In this document: piece after piece, positions 1 to 5,488 of the stretch | How positions within the stretch are numbered: the first letter of the stretch is position 1 | Layout: every line of letters begins with the position of its first letter | Assembly: GCA_019417975.1 (NCBI GenBank) | Contig: DYCT01000142.1 | Span: 1-5,724 of the forward strand | Direction: 5' to 3' | Source of the DNA: Bacteroides sp. | GTDB lineage: Bacteria; Bacteroidota; Bacteroidia; Bacteroidales; Bacteroidaceae | DNA: 5,724 nucleotides | Translations under genes and position numbers: made by a program | The notes under the pieces: model-generated | Databases searched by the model: none | The model's input: the letters and a program-made list of their open reading frames with translations, nothing else | Told to the model about the DNA's origin: nothing

Positions 1-110
1 GTAGTACAAAAAATATAGCCGAGGCATCCGACATGCTCAATATCTCTCTATTATCCCGAAAAATAAGAAAATACTACCTTTGTTATCAAAGAACGCCTCA
101 ACAAAGCTAA
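1..110 (+). CDS. 3' end of a probable HD-domain phosphohydrolase (partial)
   Basis: The frame beginning at base 3 is open for 35 codons and stops at TAA 108-110; the gene starts to the left of the window. The visible tail reads like ASDMLNISLLSRKIRKYYLC followed by a few polar residues. From memory, the C-terminus of the HD-superfamily hydrolases that Bacteroidetes often carry beside lpxD has a similar pattern (a SD-LN-S-L-S stretch, then K-Y-LCY). The catalytic HD residues lie outside the window, so neither activity nor substrate can be judged. The strand and the 110-nt gap to lpxD would fit an upstream neighbour in the same direction. The other two + frames stop almost at once (2-4 and 16-18). 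The call rests on a short tail and recalled family resemblance, so the function is tentative; that this is a coding 3' end is somewhat more secure. Confidence 0.55.
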   Translation, partial: STKNIAEASDMLNISLLSRKIRKYYLCYQRTPQQS

Positions 111-220
111 ATATTTCACTTTCTGAATTAAAATATGAAAAAAAAATACGTAATTTGCATCTTTAAATAAAACGCAATACAATTGCAACCTTAATTCAGT
201 ATAAAAGCAATATAACAATT
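111..220 (+). promoter_or_regulatory. AT-rich leader upstream of lpxD, with a weak promoter candidate
   Basis: This 110-nt gap must carry the lpxD translation signals and possibly a promoter. The nearest match to a Bacteroides -7 element is TAATTTGC at 151-158, one base shorter than TAnnTTTG, and no good TTTG lies 19-21 nt upstream of it. No Shine-Dalgarno sequence precedes the ATG at 221; the run before it is A/T rich, as is usual in this group. The operon may instead be transcribed from further upstream through the HD-type gene. A copy of attgcaacctt sits at 182-192 and recurs inside the gene at 242-252. Confidence 0.25.
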
Positions 221-1261
221 ATGGAATTTTCGGCTAAGCAGATTGCAACCTTTATCCAAGGAGAAGTAATAGGAGATGAGAATGCGAGCGTACATACATT
301 CGCAAAAATAGAAGAAGGCATCCCCGGAGCCATCTCTTTCCTCTCCAACCCCAAGTATACACCTTATATATATACAACCGAATCGAGCATCGTATTAGTC
401 AACAAAGATTTCGTGCCTGAGCAAGAGATAAAAGCGACCCTCATCAAAGTGGACAACGCTTACGACAGCCTTGCCAAACTGCTCACCCTCTACGAACAGA
501 GTAAGCCTAAGAAAACAGGCATACACCCGCTGGCTTACGTTGCCGAAACAGCCAAAGTAGGTCAAGATGCCTATATTGCTCCTTTTGCCTATGTAGGCGA
601 CTATGCCGAAGTAGGCGACCATGTTCAAATCCACTCACATGCAGTAATTAACGAACATGCCAAAGTAGGAAACAACTGCATCCTCTATCCGAATGTTACT
701 ATCTATCACGATTGCCGCATCGGCAACAACTGCATTCTCCATGCAGGCTGTGTGATTGGAGCAGACGGATTCGGATTTGCCCCCACTCCTGCCGGTTACG
801 AGAAAATCCCTCAAATCGGTATTGTCCAAATAGAAGACGATGTAGAGATTGGTGCAAACACCTGTATAGACCGTGCTACTATGGGAGCCACTATTATCCG
901 TAAAGGTGTGAAACTAGACAATCTCATTCAGATAGCACACAATGTAGAAGTCGGTTCAAATACCGTAATGGCTGCACAAGTAGGAATTGCAGGCTCTACC
1001 AAAATAGGTCAATGGTGTATGTTTGGCGGTCAAGTAGGTATAGCCGGACACATCAAGATAGGTGATAAAGTGATGTGTGGAGCCCAGACCGGTATTGCCA
1101 ATACCGTAAAGTCGGGTAGTACAATACAAGGCTCACCTGCTATCGATGCCAAAAACTTCGCACGTTCTTCTGTTGTATTCAAGAACTTGCCCGATATGTA
1201 TTCGACACTGAATACCCTAAAACGAGAAGTAGAAGAATTAAAGAAACAACTAAATAAATAA
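221..1261 (+). CDS. lpxD: LpxD, UDP-3-O-(3-hydroxyacyl)glucosamine N-acyltransferase
   Basis: LpxD performs the third step of lipid A synthesis in the cytoplasm: it moves a 3-hydroxyacyl chain from acyl carrier protein to the 2-amino group of UDP-3-O-acyl-glucosamine, giving UDP-2,3-diacylglucosamine. The 346-residue length is typical. Residues 1 to about 100 form the uridine-binding N-terminal domain, with the usual ISFLSNPKY stretch at 38-46. Residues about 101-310 are hexapeptide repeats of the left-handed beta-helix acyltransferases (many I/V-G-x-x-x pieces). The catalytic histidine is His240 in QIAHNVEVG, equivalent to E. coli His239, and the GADGFGFAP loop is at 180-188. The tail 325-346 is a charged helix, as in the family. 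The ATG at 221 begins the conserved N-terminus. The gene lies 3 nt upstream of lpxC-fabZ, so the two are almost certainly co-transcribed. Confidence 0.97.
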   Translation: MEFSAKQIATFIQGEVIGDENASVHTFAKIEEGIPGAISFLSNPKYTPYIYTTESSIVLVNKDFVPEQEIKATLIKVDNAYDSLAKLLTLYEQSKPKKTGIHPLAYVAETAKVGQDAYIAPFAYVGDYAEVGDHVQIHSHAVINEHAKVGNNCILYPNVTIYHDCRIGNNCILHAGCVIGADGFGFAPTPAGYEKIPQIGIVQIEDDVEIGANTCIDRATMGATIIRKGVKLDNLIQIAHNVEVGSNTVMAAQVGIAGSTKIGQWCMFGGQVGIAGHIKIGDKVMCGAQTGIANTVKSGSTIQGSPAIDAKNFARSSVVFKNLPDMYSTLNTLKREVEELKKQLNK

Positions 1262-1264
1262 TTC

Positions 1265-2650
1265 ATGTTGAAACAGAAAACACTAAAAGAGAGCTTTTCT
1301 CTCCAAGGAAAAGGTCTACATACTGGTCTCAACCTGAACATCACCTTCAATCCGGCACCAGACAATTTCGGTTACAAAATCCAACGCATGGATTTAGAAG
1401 GCCAACCTATCATTGACGCGATTGCCGACAATGTAGTAGAAACCACTCGTGGAACTGTATTGGCTAAAGGAGATGTGAAAGTAAGCACTGTGGAACATGC
1501 CATGGCCGCCCTCTATGCATTGGGTATCGACAACTGTCTTATCCAAGTAGACGGACCTGAATTCCCTATTCTGGACGGAAGCGCCATCTATTATGTAAAA
1601 GAAATAGAGCGGGCAGGTATCGTAGAACAGACAGCTGTTAAAGACTATTATATCATCAAATCTAAAATCGAGTTCAAAGATGAAAAGACCGGTTCTTCCA
1701 TTATCGTATTACCGGATGAGAACTTCAGCTTGAACGTTTTGATTTCATACGACTCTACAATTATCCCCAACCAGTTTGCTACACTCGAGGATATGGGCTT
1801 ATTCGCAAGCGAAATTGCAGCAAGTCGCACATTTGTTTTTGTTCGTGAAATTGAACCATTGTTGGGTGCCGGACTTATCAAAGGAGGCGACTTGGACAAC
1901 GCTATCGTCATCTACGAACGAGAAATGTCGCAAGACAATTTCGACAAGCTGGCCGACGTGATGAGAGTTCCTCACATGGATGCTTCACAATTGGGATATA
2001 TCAATCACAAGCCGTTGGTATGGCCCAACGAACCGGCTCGCCACAAGTTGCTCGATATCATCGGCGACTTGGCACTTGTCGGTCGCCCCATCAAAGGACG
2101 TATCATTGCTACACGTCCGGGACACACCATCAACAACAAGTTTGCTCGCCAGATGCGTAAAGAAATTCGTCAGCATGAGGTACAGGCTCCTACTTACCAT
2201 TGCGACGAAGCACCCATCATGGACATCAACCGCATCAAAGAACTGTTGCCACACCGCTATCCGTTCTTGTTGGTCGACAAGGTTATTGAAATGGGTGCCA
2301 ACCATATTGTCGGTGTGAAAAATATCACCAACGATGAGCCATTCTTCCAAGGTCATTTTCCACAAGAGCCTGTCATGCCCGGTGTATTGCAAGTAGAAGC
2401 AATGGCACAGGTAGGAGGTCTGCTCGTATTAAGCTCGGTAGATGAGCCGGAACGTTACTCTACCTACTTCATGAAGATAGACGGAGTGAAATTCCGTCAA
2501 AAGGTAGTTCCAGGTGATACGCTATTATTCCGTTTGGAACTGTTAGCCCCCATCCGCAGAGGCATCTCTACGATGAAAGGCTATGCGTTTGTAGGAGAAA
2601 AAATAGTATGTGAAGCTGAATTTATGGCTCAAATCATTAAAAACAAATAA
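1265..2650 (+). CDS. lpxC/fabZ: LpxC-FabZ bifunctional fusion (deacetylase / 3-hydroxyacyl-ACP dehydratase)
   Basis: One 461-residue chain holds two enzymes. Residues 1 to about 305 are LpxC, the zinc deacetylase of UDP-3-O-acyl-GlcNAc and the committed step of lipid A synthesis. It shows GKGLHTG at 15-21, the catalytic Glu77 with zinc ligand His78 in VEHAMAAL, the other ligands His260 and Asp264 in HKLLD, and His287 in GHTINNKFA, which matches E. coli His265 with the same 27-residue spacing from the zinc His. A linker at about 306-317 leads to FabZ (about 318-461, bases 2216-2650), which removes water from 3-hydroxyacyl-ACP in fatty-acid elongation. It has LLPHRYPFLLVDK at 327-339 and the catalytic pair His364 (GHFP) and Glu378 (VLQVEAMAQ), 14 residues apart as in E. 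coli. Both active sites look intact. There is no stop or frame change at the joint, and this fusion is known in Bacteroidetes. It sits 3 nt after lpxD and 2 nt before lpxA. Confidence 0.97.
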   Translation: MLKQKTLKESFSLQGKGLHTGLNLNITFNPAPDNFGYKIQRMDLEGQPIIDAIADNVVETTRGTVLAKGDVKVSTVEHAMAALYALGIDNCLIQVDGPEFPILDGSAIYYVKEIERAGIVEQTAVKDYYIIKSKIEFKDEKTGSSIIVLPDENFSLNVLISYDSTIIPNQFATLEDMGLFASEIAASRTFVFVREIEPLLGAGLIKGGDLDNAIVIYEREMSQDNFDKLADVMRVPHMDASQLGYINHKPLVWPNEPARHKLLDIIGDLALVGRPIKGRIIATRPGHTINNKFARQMRKEIRQHEVQAPTYHCDEAPIMDINRIKELLPHRYPFLLVDKVIEMGANHIVGVKNITNDEPFFQGHFPQEPVMPGVLQVEAMAQVGGLLVLSSVDEPERYSTYFMKIDGVKFRQKVVPGDTLLFRLELLAPIRRGISTMKGYAFVGEKIVCEAEFMAQIIKNK

Positions 2651-2652
2651 TC

Positions 2653-3420
2653 ATGATTAGTCCGTTAGCTTATATAGATCCGGAAGCAAAGATAGGAAAC
2701 AACGTTGAGATAGGTCCTTTTGTATTTATAGACAAGAATGTTGTCATCGGTGATAACAATAAAATCATGGCTAATGTCAATATCCTATACGGAGCACGTA
2801 TCGGAAATGGAAATACTATCTTCCCGGGTGCTGTCATCAGTGCAGTTCCACAGGATTTGAAATTCAGAGGCGAAGAGACAACTGCTGAAGTTGGCGACAA
2901 CAACCTTATCCGCGAAAATGTAACTATCAACCGAGGGACAGCTGCCAAAGGCAAAACAGTAGTAGGCAGCAACAACTTGCTGATGGAAGGTGTACATGTG
3001 GCTCACGATGCCATTATCGGTAGTGGATGTATCATTGGCAACTCAACCAAGATGGCCGGTGAAATCATCATCGATGACAATGCCATTATCAGTGCTGCCG
3101 TATTGATGCACCAATTCTGCCGCGTAGGAAGCCACGTGATGATTCAAGGAGGCTCTCGCTTCAGCAAAGACATCCCTCCTTACATCATTGCCGGACGCGA
3201 CCCCATCTGCTATTGCGGTATCAATATCGTAGGTCTGCGCAGACGTGGTTTCTCCAACGAGCTAATTGAAAATATTCACAATGCTTACCGTATCCTTTAC
3301 CAAAGCGGTTTGAACACCACTGAAGCATTAGCCGAAATTGAAAAGCAAGTGCCCATGAGTAAAGAAATAGAATATATCATCAGTTTCGTAAAAGAATCGG
3401 CACGAGGCATTATCCGTTAA
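2653..3420 (+). CDS. lpxA: LpxA, acyl-ACP:UDP-N-acetylglucosamine O-acyltransferase
   Basis: LpxA begins lipid A synthesis by transferring a 3-hydroxyacyl chain from acyl carrier protein to the 3-OH of UDP-GlcNAc in the cytoplasm. The 255 residues compare with 262 in E. coli. Residues 1 to about 185 are hexapeptide repeats forming a left-handed beta-helix; the rest is the helical C-terminal domain. The catalytic His118 lies in HVAHD at 115-119 (E. coli His125), with His115 matching His122, and MHQFC at 152-156 carries the equivalent of His160. DIPPYIIAGRDP at 173-184 is the expected end of the helix. Gly166 aligns with E. coli Gly173, the residue that sets acyl-chain length, so a long chain is expected. 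The start 2 nt after the lpxC-fabZ stop suggests coupled translation. No lpxB lies in the window; a hairpin terminator follows lpxA instead. Confidence 0.97.
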   Translation: MISPLAYIDPEAKIGNNVEIGPFVFIDKNVVIGDNNKIMANVNILYGARIGNGNTIFPGAVISAVPQDLKFRGEETTAEVGDNNLIRENVTINRGTAAKGKTVVGSNNLLMEGVHVAHDAIIGSGCIIGNSTKMAGEIIIDDNAIISAAVLMHQFCRVGSHVMIQGGSRFSKDIPPYIIAGRDPICYCGINIVGLRRRGFSNELIENIHNAYRILYQSGLNTTEALAEIEKQVPMSKEIEYIISFVKESARGIIR

Positions 3421-3453
3421 AACAACTACTTCGGTAGACAACAATACTTTACT

Positions 3454-3511
3454 AAAATCCCCTGTCCCCTGCAAAGGTTATAACCATAGCATAGGAACAG
3501 GGGATTTTTAT
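3454..3511 (+). terminator. Rho-independent terminator after lpxA
   Basis: A perfect 12-bp stem pairs aaaatcccctgt (3454-3465) with acaggggatttt (3497-3508), extended by two G-C pairs past a one-base bulge. The TTTTT at the 3' foot and AAAA at the 5' foot mean it could also stop transcription from the other strand. The loop of about 26-28 nt holds the palindrome ggttataacc (3476-3485) and could fold further. It starts 34 nt after the lpxA stop and ends just before the next promoter, so it marks the end of the lipid A operon. Confidence 0.85.
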
Positions 3512-3518
3512 AAAGATG

Positions 3519-3549
3519 TTTGCTCGTTTCTATATTTTTACTACTTTTA
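3519..3549 (+). promoter_or_regulatory. Bacteroides-type promoter for the pRiA4b ORF-3-like gene
   Basis: TTTG (3519-3522) is followed after exactly 19 nt by TACTTTTA (3542-3549). This fits the primary sigma factor consensus of Bacteroides, TTTG-N19 to 21-TAnnTTTG, with one mismatch in the last base. Transcription would begin near 3555, leaving a leader of about 18 nt before the ATG at 3573. It lies directly after the lpxA terminator, as expected for a separate unit. Confidence 0.6.
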
Positions 3550-3572
3550 CACCATCAAAACAACATTTTATT

Positions 3573-4127
3573 ATGGTATACAGATTTATTATCATATCCG
3601 ACGAGGTAGACGATTTTCTCCGCGAAATCAAGATTGATTCGGAGGCAACTTTCTATGACTTTCATAAAGCCATCTTAAAATCGGTCAACTATAAAGACGA
3701 CCAGATGACTTCTTTTTTCATCTGCGATGATGACTGGGAAAAAGAAAAAGAAATCACCCTCGAAGAGATGGACAGCAATTCGGACGAAGACATGTGGATT
3801 ATGAGCGAAACAAGACTCAGCGACCTGCTCGAAGATGAAAAGCAAAAACTGCTGTATGTATTCGACCCATTGGCAGAGCGCGTATTCTTCATCGAACTCT
3901 CCGAAATCATCACTGGCAAAAGTCAGAAAGCAGCCGCTTGCACCAAAAAGCAAGGAAACCCGCCTGCACAAACAATCGACTTCGACGATTTGGCCATCAG
4001 CACCAATTCCAATACCCTGTTAGACGAAAACTTCTACGGCGACCAAGACTTCAACTTAGATGAGCTCGATGAAGAAGGTTTCGACATAGGCAGTGGTGGC
4101 AATCCATACGATGAAGACAGATACTAA
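3573..4127 (+). CDS. Acidic protein resembling the pRiA4b ORF-3 / IS1096 TnpR-like family
   Basis: From the ATG at 3573 the product has 184 residues. The frame is open to an ATG at 3516, but that codon abuts the -33 box of the predicted promoter, and the family-like sequence starts at MVYRF, so 3573 is preferred. Residues 1 to about 110 resemble the plasmid pRiA4b ORF-3 domain (Pfam PF07929): a first strand, an R-x-I-x-x-D-S-x-A-T-F-x-D-F-H-K-A-I segment at about 17-32, then DDQMTSFF at 41-48, and later LSDLL with KQKLLYVFDP. The name linking it to transposon resolvase comes from the family; no transposase or resolvase catalytic motif is visible, and no insertion sequence surrounds it. The last 45 or so residues are strongly acidic (many D and E) and probably disordered. 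The stop overlaps the miaA start region by 17 nt, so translation of the two may be coupled. The function is unknown. Confidence 0.8.
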   Translation: MVYRFIIISDEVDDFLREIKIDSEATFYDFHKAILKSVNYKDDQMTSFFICDDDWEKEKEITLEEMDSNSDEDMWIMSETRLSDLLEDEKQKLLYVFDPLAERVFFIELSEIITGKSQKAAACTKKQGNPPAQTIDFDDLAISTNSNTLLDENFYGDQDFNLDELDEEGFDIGSGGNPYDEDRY

Positions 4128-5025
4128 ACAAAAAATACTGATTGTACTCATCGGTCCTACGGGAGTCGGCAAAACTGAACTAAGTCTGCGACTGGCTGAA
4201 CATTTCCACACAGACATCATCTCTGCCGATTCCCGTCAGTTATATGCCGACCTTAAAATCGGGACAGCAGCCCCTACCCCCGAACAGCTTGCCCGTGTGC
4301 CTCACCATTTTGTAGGTACATTGGCCCTGACAGACTATTACAGCGCGGCACAATACGAGTGTGATGTCATCCGGTTACTCTCCAACCTCTACAAAGAAAA
4401 AGAAGTCGTAATACTGACCGGAGGTTCCATGATGTATGTCGATGCCGTATGTCAAGGCATTGACGACATCCCCACTGTAGATGAAGAAACGCGAACCCTG
4501 CTGAAACATCGCTATGAGACAGAAGGGCTAGAGACCTTGTGCGCAGAACTAAAAGTACTGGACCCCGAATATTACCGACAAGTAGACTTGAAAAACCCAA
4601 AACGAGTGGTACACGCATTGGAAATCTGCAACATGACCGGGAAGACCTATACTTCATTCCGCACACGAACCGTCAAAGAGCGTCCCTTTCAAATCCTGAA
4701 AATTGGCTTGACACGCGACCGGGAAGAGCTATACGAGCGCATCAACAAACGAGTAGACATCATGTTGGAAGACGGTTTGTTGAAGGAAGCTCAGAATGTA
4801 TACCCTCAACGCCAACTCAATTCGCTCAACACCGTAGGTTACAAAGAATTGTTCAACTATTTCGATGGTACTTGGACACTGCCTTTTGCCATTGAAAAGA
4901 TAAAGCAAAACTCACGCATCTATTCGCGCAAACAAATGACTTGGTTCCGACGCGACCAAGACATACAATGGTTTCACCCCGACCAAGAAGCGGAGATATA
5001 CGACTACATAGGGAGTTTCAGTTAA
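4111..5025 (+). CDS. miaA: MiaA, tRNA dimethylallyltransferase
   Basis: MiaA transfers a dimethylallyl group from dimethylallyl diphosphate to N6 of adenosine 37, next to the anticodon, in tRNAs that read codons beginning with U; MiaB usually modifies it further. From the ATG at 4111 the protein has 304 residues (E. coli 316). Motifs in order: P-loop GPTGVGKT at 15-22, SADSRQLY at 38-45 with the catalytic Asp40, GGSMMYVDA at 104-112, NPKRVVHALEI at 162-172, NTVGYKEL at 240-247, and the C-terminal QNSRIYSRKQMTWFRR at 266-281 that contacts tRNA. All look intact. A GTG at 4093 is in frame but would add six residues of no family character and deepen the overlap, so ATG 4111 is chosen. The start lies inside the end of the preceding gene (17-nt overlap), which suggests one mRNA from the 3519-3549 promoter. 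A terminator follows at 5061. Confidence 0.96.
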   Translation: MKTDTKQKILIVLIGPTGVGKTELSLRLAEHFHTDIISADSRQLYADLKIGTAAPTPEQLARVPHHFVGTLALTDYYSAAQYECDVIRLLSNLYKEKEVVILTGGSMMYVDAVCQGIDDIPTVDEETRTLLKHRYETEGLETLCAELKVLDPEYYRQVDLKNPKRVVHALEICNMTGKTYTSFRTRTVKERPFQILKIGLTRDREELYERINKRVDIMLEDGLLKEAQNVYPQRQLNSLNTVGYKELFNYFDGTWTLPFAIEKIKQNSRIYSRKQMTWFRRDQDIQWFHPDQEAEIYDYIGSFS

Positions 5026-5060
5026 TTCCATCATTATAGCCCTCCCAAACAGTAAAATAC

Positions 5061-5110
5061 CAGATTCTCTTCCGCGACAAATGCTCTCGGAAGAGAATTT
5101 GATTGTTTTT
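5061..5110 (+). terminator. Rho-independent terminator after miaA
   Basis: A perfect 11-bp stem, attctcttccg (5064-5074) with cggaagagaat (5088-5098), extends outward by three more pairs, one of them G-U, to 5061 and 5101. The loop is 13 nt, and the run attgttttt follows at 5102-5110. It starts 36 nt after the miaA stop and closes the second transcription unit. Confidence 0.85.
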
Positions 5111-5153
5111 ATGCATAAGTACCTCAAATGACGAGCCGTATGGGCACAATCCC

Positions 5154-5172
5154 TTCCTTGTTTAGCAAGGAA
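5154..5172. repeat. Small hairpin between the miaA terminator and the small ORF
   Basis: ttccttg (5154-5160) and caaggaa (5166-5172) form a perfect 7-bp inverted repeat with the 5-nt loop tttag. No T-run follows, so it is not an ordinary terminator. It could be a leader hairpin or a protein-binding site for the downstream small gene, or it could be chance. Confidence 0.4.
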
Positions 5173-5233
5173 TCATAAATCTCCCTAAAATTTTATCCGC
5201 AACTATATACTTTATATCCTCTTTTGGGGACTG

Positions 5234-5272
5234 ATGGCATTCATCTGTTACGCAATAGTATATTGGTTATGA
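5234..5272 (+). CDS. Possible 12-residue hydrophobic leader peptide (upstream ORF)
   Basis: ATG 5234 opens the 12-codon frame MAFICYAIVYWL, which stops at TGA 5270-5272. That stop shares the bases ATGA (5269-5272) with the start of the next ORF, a layout that often gives coupled translation. The same frame is open back to 5189 and there encodes more hydrophobic residues (YILYILFWGL before the Met), so a membrane helix of about 27 residues would result if a rare start such as ATC 5195 or ATA 5207 were used. It may instead be the worn remnant of a membrane protein. No ribosome-binding site is evident. Confidence 0.25.
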   Translation: MAFICYAIVYWL

Positions 5273-5430
5273 AGATACGCGGATTAAGTTTCTCTTGGAA
5301 AAGAGCGGTTGGCATAACGACTGCCAAACAAAAGATTAGCCGAAAGACGGGAATACCTACAACCAAACAGGGTTTGGAAAGGAAAGTAGGCAAGATGGTT
5401 CTTGATGCCATCTTTGGAAAAAAGAGATAA
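5269..5430 (+). CDS. Small, highly basic 53-residue protein of unknown function
   Basis: From the ATG at 5269 the ORF encodes 53 residues, with 15 Lys/Arg against only two acidic residues. I do not recognise a named family. It contains two adjacent 13-residue units, GITTAKQKISRKT (15-27) and GIPTTKQGLERKV (28-40), which share seven positions. The final part, MVLDAIFGKKR, is a short amphipathic stretch with a basic end. There is no signal peptide or membrane segment. Such charge suits binding to RNA, DNA or acidic membrane lipid, but this is only inference. An in-frame TTG at 5224 would extend it to 68 residues; ATG 5269 is preferred because the added residues are unlike the rest. The ORF sits alone between the miaA terminator and a perfect inverted repeat that begins 9 nt after its stop, which suggests its own transcription unit. 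No clear promoter was found upstream. Confidence 0.55.
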   Translation: MKIRGLSFSWKRAVGITTAKQKISRKTGIPTTKQGLERKVGKMVLDAIFGKKR

Positions 5431-5438
5431 TTGCTAAA

Positions 5439-5488
5439 ACTTCACAAGAACAGCGGAAATGAAAACTTTTCCGCTGTTCTTGTGAAGT
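5439..5488. terminator. Perfect 21-bp inverted repeat after the small ORF, probable terminator
   Basis: Arms 5439-5459 and 5468-5488 pair without a mismatch over 21 bp around the 8-nt loop tgaaaact; the core reads acagcggaaa and tttccgctgt. On the + strand no T-run follows (gtaattgactg), while on the - strand the stem is followed by ttttagc. It may end the + strand small gene as a long-stem terminator, or stop a leftward transcript coming from the right of the window, or both. Confidence 0.65.

Noticed and set aside
1..35. Possible divergent gene start on the - strand (ATG complementary to 33-35, reading MSDASAIFFVL)
   Set aside because: Only eleven codons are visible, with no ribosome-binding site or promoter. 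The + strand frame over the same bases looks more like a protein family tail.
75..82. TACCTTTG, an exact match to the Bacteroides -7 promoter element, upstream of lpxD
   Set aside because: It lies within the Y-Y-L-C codons of the upstream gene's C-terminal tail, and no TTTG or TTG lies 19-21 nt before it, so the match is probably coding coincidence.
4093..4110. GTG start for miaA giving a 310-residue protein
   Set aside because: The extra six residues are unlike MiaA N-termini, and ATG 4111 sits a normal distance before the P-loop.
3573..4127. Mobile element suggested by the TnpR/IS1096 passenger family name
   Set aside because: No transposase, resolvase catalytic motif, terminal inverted repeat or target duplication surrounds the gene, and it overlaps miaA as a stable neighbour would.
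5224..5268. TTG start extending the small basic protein to 68 residues
   Set aside because: The added residues differ in composition and a TTG start is rare; ATG 5269 gives a compact uniform protein. It cannot be fully excluded.
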